A DNA stretch of 9,546 nucleotides. Origin: an uncultured Barnesiella sp. (GTDB lineage: Bacteria; Bacteroidota; Bacteroidia; Bacteroidales; Barnesiellaceae_A). The stretch lies in contig CAJGDT010000051.1 of NCBI GenBank assembly GCA_904502265.1, positions 1-9,546 on the forward strand, in the 5' to 3' direction. Every line of letters starts with the position of its first letter. Position 1 is the stretch's first letter. Of this stretch, positions 1-7,156 are shown one piece after another. The position numbers were made by a program, and so were the translations under genes. The notes below the pieces were generated by a model. The model was not told the origin of the DNA. It ran no database searches and saw nothing but the letters and a program-made list of their open reading frames with translations.

Positions 1-108
1 CGTCTTGAAGCACTCAAGGACCGTTTGCGCCAATTGGTTGAGAAACGTTTCCGCGGTGAATTATCGCAATGTCAACAATGTGCCATGCGCACCCAAAAAC
101 AACAATAA
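1..108 (+). CDS. sufD: SufD, Fe-S cluster assembly scaffold protein (C-terminal end only)
   Basis: Frame 1 is open from the window edge to a TAA at 106-108 and encodes 35 residues. They begin RLEALKDRLRQLVEKRFRGE and end in a short tail with a Cys-x-x-Cys (CQQC). A C-terminal LxxLVEKRFRGEL segment is typical of Bacteroidales SufD, which pairs with SufB in the SufBC2D scaffold that builds Fe-S clusters in the cytoplasm. The identification rests on this short tail and on sufS starting 2 bp after the stop, the usual sufBCDS order. The rest of the gene lies upstream of the window. Confidence 0.8.
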   Translation, partial: RLEALKDRLRQLVEKRFRGELSQCQQCAMRTQKQQ

Positions 109-110
109 CG

Positions 111-1328
111 ATGTTAGATATAGCCTCTATACGGGCACAATTCCCCATCTTAGGTCGTGAGATATACGGCAAGCCGCTTATATACTTCGACAACGCTGCC
201 ACCTCACAACATCCGCAATGTGTAATAGACCGCATTGCCGAGAGCTATTGTCGTGTCAACGCCAATGTACACCGTGGTGTACACACTTTGAGCCAAGAAG
301 CTACCGAGGCTCACGAGAATGCCCGCAAGCGCGTGCAACGCTACATCAACGCCCGCCACAGCCACGAGATAATCTTTACTCGCGGCACTACCGAGGCTAT
401 CAACCTTGTAGCCCACTCGTTTGGCGAAAAATTCTTGCACGATGGCGACGAGGTGATACTCACCGTCATGGAGCACCACTCCGATATTGTCCCCTGGCAA
501 TTATTGCAAAGTCGCAAGGATATCAAACTGCGCGTTGTTCCCATCAATGAGCGTGGCGAATTGGATTTGGAGGTATTTCGCAGCCTTTTCAACGAACGCA
601 CCAAATTGGTGTGCGTGATGCATGCATCGAACGTATTGGGTACCATCAACCCCATTGAGGAGATGATAGCATATGCCCATGCACACAACGTACCCGTACT
701 GGTTGACGGTGCTCAAGGCATTCCACACTTGAAAGTCGATGTACAAGTTCTTGATGCCGACTTCTATGTCTTCTCGGCGCACAAGGTATATGGCCCCACC
801 GGTATAGGTGTGCTCTACGGCAAGGAGAAATGGCTCGATGCCATGCCTCCCTATCAAGGCGGTGGTGAAATGATAGCACAAGTATCCTTTGAACGCACTA
901 CCTTCAACGAGTTGCCCTACAAGTTTGAGGCCGGAACGCCCGACTATGTGGGCAGTGCAGCCTTTGCAACAGCACTCGACTGGGTCGACAGCATCGGATT
1001 TGAAGCCATGCAGGCGCAAGAGGAAGATTTGTTGCAATACGCTACCACTCGACTGCAAGAGATTGACGACTTAAGAATATACGGTACAGCCGCGCACAAG
1101 ACACCCGTTATTTCGTTCCTTGTAGGCAATATCCACCACTACGACATGGGCATGTTGCTCGACAAGTTGGGCATCGCTGTGCGCACCGGACACCACTGCG
1201 CACAACCACTCATGCACGCCTTGGGCATAGACGGTACAGTACGTGCGTCGTTTGCCGTATACAACACTCGCGAAGAGATTGACACCTTCATAGCCGCAGT
1301 GAACAGAGTAGCCAATATGTTGCGATAG
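111..1328 (+). CDS. sufS: SufS, group II cysteine desulfurase
   Basis: SufS is a PLP-dependent enzyme that removes sulfur from L-cysteine, leaving alanine and an enzyme persulfide that feeds the SufBCD scaffold. The 405-residue protein has normal family length. Visible landmarks are YFDNAATSQ near residue 25, the EHHSD loop with His122-His123 that stacks on PLP, the PLP Schiff-base Lys225 in FSAHKVYGPTG, and the persulfide-forming Cys363 in RTGHHCAQP, followed by RASF. All lie within one residue of the E. coli SufS numbering. The start at 111 is preferred over an in-frame ATG at 69 because 69 overlaps the end of sufD and would add 14 residues with no family counterpart. Position 111 also gives the family-typical start MLDIASIRAQFPIL. 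The 2-bp gap after sufD implies translational coupling in one operon. No sufE or sufU partner is visible in the window. Confidence 0.97.
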   Translation: MLDIASIRAQFPILGREIYGKPLIYFDNAATSQHPQCVIDRIAESYCRVNANVHRGVHTLSQEATEAHENARKRVQRYINARHSHEIIFTRGTTEAINLVAHSFGEKFLHDGDEVILTVMEHHSDIVPWQLLQSRKDIKLRVVPINERGELDLEVFRSLFNERTKLVCVMHASNVLGTINPIEEMIAYAHAHNVPVLVDGAQGIPHLKVDVQVLDADFYVFSAHKVYGPTGIGVLYGKEKWLDAMPPYQGGGEMIAQVSFERTTFNELPYKFEAGTPDYVGSAAFATALDWVDSIGFEAMQAQEEDLLQYATTRLQEIDDLRIYGTAAHKTPVISFLVGNIHHYDMGMLLDKLGIAVRTGHHCAQPLMHALGIDGTVRASFAVYNTREEIDTFIAAVNRVANMLR

Positions 1329-1353
1329 AGAAACATTAATTCAATAAACTTTT

Positions 1354-1360
1354 AAAAGGA
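1354..1360 (+). promoter_or_regulatory. Ribosome-binding site of the mini-SPFH gene
   Basis: AAAAGGA ends 6 nt before the ATG at 1367. It is one of only two good Shine-Dalgarno-like sequences in this window, where most starts have none, as is common in Bacteroidota. It supports the start chosen for the 134-residue protein. Confidence 0.6.
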
Positions 1361-1366
1361 AAAACT

Positions 1367-1771
1367 ATGAAATTCATCACACGAGAACCCGGAAAGACCA
1401 TTTACCACGCATCGTTCTACTGGTCAATACTGCTCACATTTGCATTGGTCATAGCATTCTTCATGTTTGCCATTCCCACATACACCGTATGGAGCCAAGA
1501 GATGAGCGGTCGCGCCGAGTTTGCCAAAGCAGAGCAAAACCGTCGCATCAAAATCGAGGAGGCCAAGGCCAATCTTGAAGCCGAGAAACTCAATGCCCAA
1601 GCCGAGGTTGAGCGTGCCAAAGGTGCTGCCGAAGCTATTCAAATAGAGAATGGTTCTCTTACACCTACATACATTCAATACTTGTGGGTACGCCAACAAA
1701 ACACCGCTACCGACAAGGTTATCTACATCCCCACCGAGGCCAATCTACCTATCTTGGAAGCTAAGAAATAA
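1367..1771 (+). CDS. Small membrane protein with coiled coil and SPFH-like C-terminus
   Basis: The 134-residue product has three visible parts: one hydrophobic membrane segment (about residues 17-38), a charged Ala/Glu/Lys-rich coiled coil (about 45-92) and a tail with YIQYLWVRQQ and VIYIPTEANLPIL. The last two parts resemble the end of SPFH/band-7 proteins (stomatin, prohibitin, HflK/HflC), in which an A/E/K-rich helix precedes a short hydrophobic tail. The globular SPFH domain of about 150 residues is absent, so this is either a naturally minimal relative or a remnant. The frame is intact and has a good ribosome-binding site, arguing against decay. It lies 38 bp after sufS on the same strand and is followed by a terminator, so it is probably the last gene of the suf transcript. 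A role in membrane scaffolding or protease regulation is inferred from the family only. Automated annotation may call it a membrane protease subunit; no protease motif is present. Confidence 0.75.
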   Translation: MKFITREPGKTIYHASFYWSILLTFALVIAFFMFAIPTYTVWSQEMSGRAEFAKAEQNRRIKIEEAKANLEAEKLNAQAEVERAKGAAEAIQIENGSLTPTYIQYLWVRQQNTATDKVIYIPTEANLPILEAKK

Positions 1772-1793
1772 ATACATAATACACCCCAATAAT

Positions 1794-1823
1794 AAAAGCC
1801 GAGGTCACAAGACCTCGGCTTTT
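1794..1823. terminator. Bidirectional Rho-independent terminator between convergent units
   Basis: A perfect 13-bp inverted repeat (AAAAGCCGAGGTC / GACCTCGGCTTTT) has a 4-nt ACAA loop. The GC-rich core is flanked by A and T runs on both sides, so it gives a U-tract on either strand. It sits 22 bp after the stop of the 134-residue gene (+) and about 100 bp after the stop of the 298-residue gene (-). It can therefore close both the suf unit and the fimbria-like operon. Confidence 0.93.
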
Positions 1824-1921
1824 AATTTTCTGATGTTATTCTTACAGACCTAAATGCAACAATACAATCTATATCATATATACATTATAATTGTTACATC
1901 TCAGTCTTAAGCACTTCGGTT

Positions 1922-2818
1922 TTAATCAACAACATGGTTGTTGTCAGGATCTTCAAATGCAGGCTCAATAACAACATTAACCTCAACATCACTAGTCAAG
2001 ATGCTACCGTAGATATTGGTACGATAGTTGCGTTGTACAGGTACAAATGTATAATCATTTACATAGTTACCACCATTGTTGTATGAGAACTCAACATCTA
2101 CTGTCTCTTGTTCTTCAGCAACAAGTACATAGTTCATAGCGAGATACTCATAACCTGCAACAGGGAAAATCTCACCTGTAGGAATATTATTGTAGGCATA
2201 AGTAACCTCTACTTCGTTGGCAACAGTACCATCAACAAGATTCATTGTGCTATAAGTTGTAAGTTTAATTTGAGAGTTTGTCACTTTCAAACCTGCAGCA
2301 TCAGCAGCAACGAAGTCGTTAGCACCAACATTGATTTGTGCAAAAGGACGATAGAGATAGATAGTTTTGGTCAAATCACCTGTAACCTTGAAAGGAGCCT
2401 CGTATGCATAGAACGCATCATACTCTTCCATATTGGCAGTTGTTGGCTTGAAAGTCATGATTTTGTTTGTGAAGTCAACATCACATACATCATTCATGTT
2501 ATCAGCCCAGAAAATCATGCTGTAAGTGTTGCCTGTAACGAGTCTTAATTGAAGAGTTTTGGTAATGTTGATAGTCTCTTTTGTTGCCTCATCTACCTTA
2601 GAAATTTCCGAAACAATATTACCATCTGCATCATAAATTGCATAGTACAAGTCAGTGGCACTAGTACCATCACCAAATGAACGCAATACCATCTCGGGCG
2701 ATTGTACATTCAAGGTTACAAGCGAGGTTTCTGCCGAATTAGTCAGCAACTCTGAATTTTCGCAAGAAGTTGTCATCATCGCCAAAGCGCATGCGACAAA
2801 AAGAAGTGATTTTTTCAT
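1922..2818 (-). CDS. Fimbrillin-like lipoprotein, single DUF6562-type domain
   Basis: This 298-residue exported protein has a lipoprotein signal with lipobox MTTSC and lipidated Cys19 (Cys10 is a poorer alternative). The mature part resembles the N-terminal domains of the 588- and 567-residue proteins. It has LRSFGDGTSATDLYYAIYD at 45-63, a GNTYSMIFWAD strand near 96-106, YDAFYAYE near 133, LYRPFAQINVG near 155, and the closing RNYRTNIYGSILT (263-275) and VVIEPAF. Arg46 followed by Ser-Phe-Gly-Asp-Gly resembles the maturation site of P. gingivalis FimA (Asn-Arg-Ala-Phe-Gly). The protein ends about 10 residues after the last conserved strand, so it is a bare single-domain subunit, the best candidate for a polymerising shaft or adaptor. 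It is the last gene of the operon, 33 bp after the FimB-like gene. The DUF6562 name is recalled from family patterns, not searched; a non-polymerising surface lipoprotein remains possible. Confidence 0.85.
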   Translation of the reverse strand: MKKSLLFVACALAMMTTSCENSELLTNSAETSLVTLNVQSPEMVLRSFGDGTSATDLYYAIYDADGNIVSEISKVDEATKETINITKTLQLRLVTGNTYSMIFWADNMNDVCDVDFTNKIMTFKPTTANMEEYDAFYAYEAPFKVTGDLTKTIYLYRPFAQINVGANDFVAADAAGLKVTNSQIKLTTYSTMNLVDGTVANEVEVTYAYNNIPTGEIFPVAGYEYLAMNYVLVAEEQETVDVEFSYNNGGNYVNDYTFVPVQRNYRTNIYGSILTSDVEVNVVIEPAFEDPDNNHVVD

Positions 2819-2851
2819 ATGATAAATATTAAAGGTTAGTATTTGTATTCT

Positions 2852-3907
2852 TTATTCTACTTCATAGTTTATTTCTCCCTTAAATTCGGGTACTACAGCC
2901 ACACCACCATCAGCCTGAGAGGTTAAGAAATTAGCCTTGACAGTAGTGAGTTTACTACGCGCAATAGGCACCTCTATAGGAGCAAAACTTGATACCATGA
3001 CACCGGCCTTGTCGTACACCTCGACTGAGATTGTTATCTTCGACTCTGTTTCGTTGACAAATACATAGTCAAAGCCCATTCCGGCCTCAGTTTCATTCAG
3101 ACGTGTAACTTGTGATGTAAATGTTACACCTGTCTGCGAGTCTCTTGTCTTGTTGGTATGCAAGTTCATAGAGCTCGGCATAAAACCATGATAACGGAAC
3201 AAAACAGTCAAATCCGAAAGATTGACAATCTCGGATACACTACCCGTTCCTTTGTTATCTGCTTCGCCTTTGGCAACAACATTTTCATTCTCCTTTTGGG
3301 CATTGAGAGCAGCCATGTACTCTATAAAGGATTCCAGATCGACTGATACAAAGTCAAACTTGGCCATTGGACGCCACATCAGCACATCAGCCTCAGTCAC
3401 ATCATTCGATACCTCTGATATCACGGCTCCGTTGAATGCATCACGCAGGTCGTTGCTACCTATGTGTTTGTCTCCTTTGAGCATTACAGACTCAAATTGG
3501 CGAGTATCATAGAACAAATCTTCGGTTGTTCCGGCTACTACATAGTCGGTCCAAACCATAAATTTATAATTACCCTTCTTGAGTAGCAGCGTTACACTAT
3601 TATTCAATTCGGTAATATCATCTTTTATAAAGACCTCCTCATATAGTACCTCACGACTCTCATCATCGGGGAATACTCTTACGATATATCTTACATCGTA
3701 ATCTTCATTGACTGATGAACGTAGTGACTCGTTGTATTCAACAAGCTTATACAACGGCATATTAGTATCATAATCGAGGTGCAAAACAAAAGGAATCTTT
3801 TTGTCGGGGTATTGGTGAATATCGTCACACGATGTCATAAGCATACATATCACTATACCCACAAAGGATAGTATGCGTAGAGCTTGGGGTGCTTTATCGT
3901 TTTTCAT
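2852..3907 (-). CDS. FimB/Mfa2-like lipoprotein, probable fimbrial anchor
   Basis: The 351-residue lipoprotein has hydrophobic residues 11-26 and lipobox LMTSC with Cys27 followed by Asp-Asp-Ile, an acidic start often seen on surface lipoproteins of Bacteroidota. Its landmarks follow the same order as in its neighbours: KGNYKFMVWTDY (111-122), LRDAFNG (154-160), MWRPMAKFDFV (177-187) and a C-terminal LTTVKANFLTSQ...VVPEF (320-342). It is therefore a divergent member of the same superfamily. It lacks the Arg-(Ala/Ser)-x-x-Asp-Gly-Thr site present in the other three, as anchors of the FimB/Mfa2 type lack pilin processing and keep their lipid. A polar Lys/Glu/Gly-rich insertion (about 202-226) breaks the core. 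The gene starts 11 bp after the barrel gene, with ribosome-binding site AAAGGA. The anchor role is inference; sequence similarity to FimB itself is low by eye. Confidence 0.78.
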   Translation of the reverse strand: MKNDKAPQALRILSFVGIVICMLMTSCDDIHQYPDKKIPFVLHLDYDTNMPLYKLVEYNESLRSSVNEDYDVRYIVRVFPDDESREVLYEEVFIKDDITELNNSVTLLLKKGNYKFMVWTDYVVAGTTEDLFYDTRQFESVMLKGDKHIGSNDLRDAFNGAVISEVSNDVTEADVLMWRPMAKFDFVSVDLESFIEYMAALNAQKENENVVAKGEADNKGTGSVSEIVNLSDLTVLFRYHGFMPSSMNLHTNKTRDSQTGVTFTSQVTRLNETEAGMGFDYVFVNETESKITISVEVYDKAGVMVSSFAPIEVPIARSKLTTVKANFLTSQADGGVAVVPEFKGEINYEVE

Positions 3908-3912
3908 ATTAA

Positions 3913-3918
3913 TCCTTT
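3913..3918 (-). promoter_or_regulatory. Ribosome-binding site of the FimB-like gene
   Basis: On the - strand, AAAGGA directly follows the TAG stop of the barrel gene and lies 5 nt before the ATG at 3907. The stop, ribosome-binding site and start fall within 17 nt, a layout expected for translational coupling of barrel and anchor. It fixes the start of the 351-residue protein. Confidence 0.6.
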
Positions 3919-5295
3919 CTATTGGGGTGAAATATTAGACAAGATGCATGCATCAACTATTTTCTTGGGAGTCATAGGTATACGATATGATATACCTATA
4001 AAGACATTATCCAATCCTATGTATGTACCCTTGCGAGTATCATACAATTCGCCTTCACGCACATCGGCAGTATTGTAGAACACATCATAATGTACGGGAT
4101 ATGCTCCGGCTCCAATAGCAAACTCAAGGTTCCAGCTTTTATCGATGCTGATAGGCAAACGATAACCAACAGACAATCCTCCACCCAATGTGGGTGTACA
4201 ACCATCTTTGTCTTGATAACGCCATTCATCATCGAAAGCAAAGTTGTAATAGGCAAAACCCAAGTGGGCGCCAATATACAAGCCATCAAAGTTTTTCATG
4301 GGCCAGTAACGCAATTCGGGTTGCAAAGAGAAGTTTCGGAACTTAACTGTAGACTTATAACAGTCTACGGCCGAATACGATATAGGGACATTTACTGACA
4401 AATAGTTACCTAAATCAAACTCGACACCTGCATTAAGGTTCAACAACGCAAGACCTACAACATTAGTCTTAACATGCATGTATTTAGGTTCGAGGAAACT
4501 TTGGCTGGCTACTATGGGCAAGAAAGAGGGGCAAATCATCGCACCGTCATTGGTTGGGACAGGTGCAACAACACTTTTTGCCATAGGCTTAGGCAGTTCT
4601 TGCTTTTCGCGTTCCTTGGTAACAATTACAACATAAGCATTACGCATCTCGGGGAAGTATTCACGCAAGAGTAAAGCCCATGTTTTGCCATCATCTAGAT
4701 TCTTGAGGTCATGTATACGACTATCCAACTGTTCTCCTGTCGAGCGATTTTCGCTTTGTATAATACGTAAGATATCGTCTTTATTCTCCAAATCCGATAT
4801 TACAACCATATCATACAATTCGTTCCATGAGATATAGTGGTCATTGCGCACAATCATCTCCTCAGGTATATCTATCTGTTTACGCACATGTTTTTCCAAT
4901 GCAGTAAGACGCGCGTTACTCAACCAGGTATTGAAGCGTACACTACCTTCAGGCGATACCGCACCACAAAATTCAAAGCTTACGATATCTACCAAAGTAT
5001 CATTCTTGACCTTCTCTACCCAACGAACAATGCTATCCAATGTTTGAGCATTGTTCTTGAAGTTATACTCAATCTTATTCTTAGCAACGACAAAACGTAT
5101 GTGCATTTCTTCGCGCACGAATTCGTGTGTATAGAACTCCTTCTGCGACTCATTGGCAGCTACATCTTGAGCACCAAGATCGCATACAGCAAGCAGCATA
5201 AAGAACGCCAGCAATGCAACATTGCGCAGCTCTCGACGCATATATCTCAATAAGATATTGCTTACTGATTTTAATTTATTAATTCTTGGTAGCAT
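3919..5295 (-). CDS. OmpA-like plus DUF3575-type outer-membrane beta-barrel protein
   Basis: The 458-residue protein has a signal peptide with hydrophobic core about 25-38 and likely cleavage after LGA or LGAQ (about residue 43). A region of about 55-230 contains an OmpA-like segment, FEFCGAVSPEGSVRFN then LSNARLTALEKHVRK (107-139). After a Pro-rich linker (233-250), residues about 273-440 show alternating beta-strands: KTNVVGLALLNLNAGVEFDL, LQPELRYWPMKNF and GLYIGAHLGFAYY. These are characteristic of the Bacteroidota DUF3575 family, predicted eight-stranded outer-membrane barrels. The start at 5295 lies 12 bp after the upstream stop but gives a long n-region; Met19 (5241) would give a more standard signal peptide. 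DUF3575 genes commonly sit in fimbrial and surface-lipoprotein clusters, so a membrane partner or assembly role is inferred. There is no evidence for enzymatic activity. Confidence 0.85.
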   Translation of the reverse strand: MLPRINKLKSVSNILLRYMRRELRNVALLAFFMLLAVCDLGAQDVAANESQKEFYTHEFVREEMHIRFVVAKNKIEYNFKNNAQTLDSIVRWVEKVKNDTLVDIVSFEFCGAVSPEGSVRFNTWLSNARLTALEKHVRKQIDIPEEMIVRNDHYISWNELYDMVVISDLENKDDILRIIQSENRSTGEQLDSRIHDLKNLDDGKTWALLLREYFPEMRNAYVVIVTKEREKQELPKPMAKSVVAPVPTNDGAMICPSFLPIVASQSFLEPKYMHVKTNVVGLALLNLNAGVEFDLGNYLSVNVPISYSAVDCYKSTVKFRNFSLQPELRYWPMKNFDGLYIGAHLGFAYYNFAFDDEWRYQDKDGCTPTLGGGLSVGYRLPISIDKSWNLEFAIGAGAYPVHYDVFYNTADVREGELYDTRKGTYIGLDNVFIGISYRIPMTPKKIVDACILSNISPQ

Positions 5296-5307
5296 AATTT
5301 TACTCTC

Positions 5308-7011
5308 TTACAAGCCCATGGCTTCTCTTAGTTCTTTATATGTATACTCAACGCCCTCGCAAGTTATCTTACCCACCTTGGCGCCATCCTCGATAATAAG
5401 GAACTCGACATCGGTCGATACCAATTGTATCGAACCAACCTCGGCACCACTCTTGATGGTCATGGTTGTTGAGTATTCTTTACCTCCATAAGGACAACGT
5501 GGTTCACAACAGATAACCTCAGTAATCTTTGTACCCGAACCGATTGTCATCCAAGAGTGTTTAGTAGAATCGCAAGTACCACAATATAGTTTCTCAATCG
5601 TTGCACCAAAAATATCAACAACAGCATGAGTCCATGCGAAGACAGTACCAAAATATCCTCCATTGATAACACAATCCGACTCATTACGTACAGCAAAGTC
5701 GGCAGGTATTACCTCATGTGTCACACCATGCTTGTCGGTTATAGGTTCACGCGTAGTAGTAGCTCCGGTCATGGTACAATTATTCACTACAGTATTACCA
5801 TAGGCTATCACTGCCGGAGAGAAATACCATTCGTGACACTCAATTGCAGATGTTAAGCGGAGATCTTTAAGCACTACATTGTTCAATTCGTTGTTATAGT
5901 TTACATACGACGAGCCTCGGTACTCACCCAGCTCTATAGTCCATATATCACCGGTAATATACACATTGTTTAGCGTCGATTTTTGGCCATTTGTACTTGC
6001 AAATTGCATGCCACCAAATCCGCTCATATTATAGATGATATCGTTGTATACAGTATCTTGTGAGGCATTGTGATAAACCACATCAACAGCTTTGTATTCA
6101 CGCACATTGATCTCGCCATTATCAGTAACAACTTGACCTACAATATCGGCATGAGTATTACGCTTGAGCTGTATAGTTGTCAGTCCGCTCTTTTCATTCA
6201 TAATGGCCTTGTTTTCGTCATTAAGATAAAAGAAGTCGGCATGGTGCTCGGTAACTACATCATCGGCCAAGACATACGACATAGAGAGGTAAGTGTACTC
6301 CTCTTCTACACCATTTTCGTCAACATCGGCATAATAGCTCTCTTGGGGCATAGGTGCCGGTGTAAATGACGCATTTACATGGCCCGACACTGCACCGGTT
6401 ACAAGGTCTATCTCGTTGGCGATATCACGGATAGTAGCACTCGTCTTGGTTATATTAAAGTTATCAGGCATCATTTGGGTAGCATATTCCCAGTCGAAAG
6501 GAAATGCAACTACATTTACTTGTGCAAAGGGTCGCTTGAGTACCACAGGTGCAATCTCATCACCTACATAGAAGTTCTGCGACACGCCATAGAAAGCATC
6601 ACGATTTTCATCATTATTTGCACCATTGTAGTCTACAGTCACCTTCATATCATCCGATACGGTATAGGCCTCGCACTCACTACTTTGTGCCCAGAAGACA
6701 GCTTTATACTGATGTCCTTGTGCCAAGGTTATGGTCATCTGAAGACCGGTAGCCGAAAGCAATGTAGTCACATTGCGCTTGATGCACTGTTTATGTATCA
6801 ATTGGTTATCGGACGTAAATATAGCATATGTCAGTTGGTCGACACTTGTACCGTCACTGATAGCACGTGTGATAATAGGAGCATCTGTTTCGAAGTGAAA
6901 TGTAAGTTCCACTTCTGAACCTTCGTGCCCGGCTACGTCAAAACTGTCGGTACATGCCACAAACAACACTGACAACCAAATGATTGATAGTATTTTATAA
7001 AGTATTCTCAT
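5308..7011 (-). CDS. Fimbrillin-like lipoprotein with C-terminal beta-helix-like region (paralogue 2)
   Basis: The 567-residue lipoprotein has a signal ending LFVAC, with Cys20 lipidated. The N-terminal domain (about 30-305) carries ITRAISDGTSVDQLTYAIF (47-65, Arg49), HQYKAVFWAQS near 100, ENRDAFYG near 135, LKRPFAQVNV near 158 and DVDENGVEEEYTYLSMSYVL (229-248). Residues about 306-567 are Asn/Thr/Gly-rich with short beta-strand periodicity and end in three rungs starting at 488, 517 and 538 with the pattern I-x-x-G-[ST/A]-x-[VI], suggesting a right-handed beta-helix. Cysteines are unusually frequent there (C477-x-x-C480, C501-C502, C506, C551). It is co-linear with the 588-residue protein over its whole length, so the pair arose by tandem duplication. 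It lies 145 bp after that gene and 12 bp before the barrel gene. A surface adhesin or fimbrial tip role is inferred; no catalytic motif is visible. Confidence 0.85.
   Translation of the reverse strand: MRILYKILSIIWLSVLFVACTDSFDVAGHEGSEVELTFHFETDAPIITRAISDGTSVDQLTYAIFTSDNQLIHKQCIKRNVTTLLSATGLQMTITLAQGHQYKAVFWAQSSECEAYTVSDDMKVTVDYNGANNDENRDAFYGVSQNFYVGDEIAPVVLKRPFAQVNVVAFPFDWEYATQMMPDNFNITKTSATIRDIANEIDLVTGAVSGHVNASFTPAPMPQESYYADVDENGVEEEYTYLSMSYVLADDVVTEHHADFFYLNDENKAIMNEKSGLTTIQLKRNTHADIVGQVVTDNGEINVREYKAVDVVYHNASQDTVYNDIIYNMSGFGGMQFASTNGQKSTLNNVYITGDIWTIELGEYRGSSYVNYNNELNNVVLKDLRLTSAIECHEWYFSPAVIAYGNTVVNNCTMTGATTTREPITDKHGVTHEVIPADFAVRNESDCVINGGYFGTVFAWTHAVVDIFGATIEKLYCGTCDSTKHSWMTIGSGTKITEVICCEPRCPYGGKEYSTTMTIKSGAEVGSIQLVSTDVEFLIIEDGAKVGKITCEGVEYTYKELREAMGL
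5362..5550 (-). repeat. Three beta-helix-like rungs in paralogue 2
   Basis: Residues 488-500, 517-529 and 538-550 of the 567-residue protein share the pattern [ML]-x-I-x-x-G-[AST]-x-[VI]-x-x-[IV]. Examples are MTIGSGTKITEVI, MTIKSGAEVGSIQ and LIIEDGAKVGKIT. Spacing is 29 and 21 residues. The 21-residue spacing is near one coil of a parallel beta-helix; the wider one would hold a loop containing the CCEPRC cysteines. Confidence 0.55.
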
Positions 7012-7054
7012 ATTTTTATTACGAGTAGGGTAGTTTTGTACACAAGATTTATAA

Positions 7055-7093
7055 ACATGGACATATCTGTCTTTTCATAATAAGCGTCCATGT
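7055..7093. repeat. Inverted repeat upstream of paralogue 2
   Basis: ACATGGAC (7055-7062) and GTCCATGT (7086-7093) are perfect 8-bp inverted arms separated by 23 nt, in the 145-bp gap between the two large lipoprotein genes. The arms lie 44-82 nt before the ATG at 7011. They could form an mRNA stem or be an operator; no matching family is recognised. Confidence 0.4.
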
Positions 7094-7110
7094 ACTACAT
7101 ATAGAGCTGC

Positions 7111-7138
7111 GTGATGCACACCTAACAGTGCACATCAC
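7111..7138 (-). promoter_or_regulatory. Hairpin just downstream of the first lipoprotein gene
   Basis: GTGATG (7111-7116) pairs with CATCAC (7133-7138), and CAC (7117-7119) pairs with GTG (7128-7130). This gives a 9-bp stem with a 2-nt bulge and an 8-nt loop. It begins 18 nt after the stop of the 588-residue gene. No U-run follows, so it is not a standard terminator. It may stabilise the 3' end of the upstream message or reduce read-through to the downstream genes. Confidence 0.4.
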
Positions 7139-7156
7139 ACAAGCATAACATTCATC

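Noticed and set aside
69..110. Upstream ATG extending sufS by 14 residues
   Set aside because: It overlaps the sufD coding end, adds residues with no family counterpart and displaces the typical MLDI start at 111.
6379..6918. 179-codon + strand frame inside the 567-residue gene
   Set aside because: It is antisense to a well-supported coding region with conserved domain landmarks; its Cys/His/Tyr-rich composition is typical of a shadow frame.
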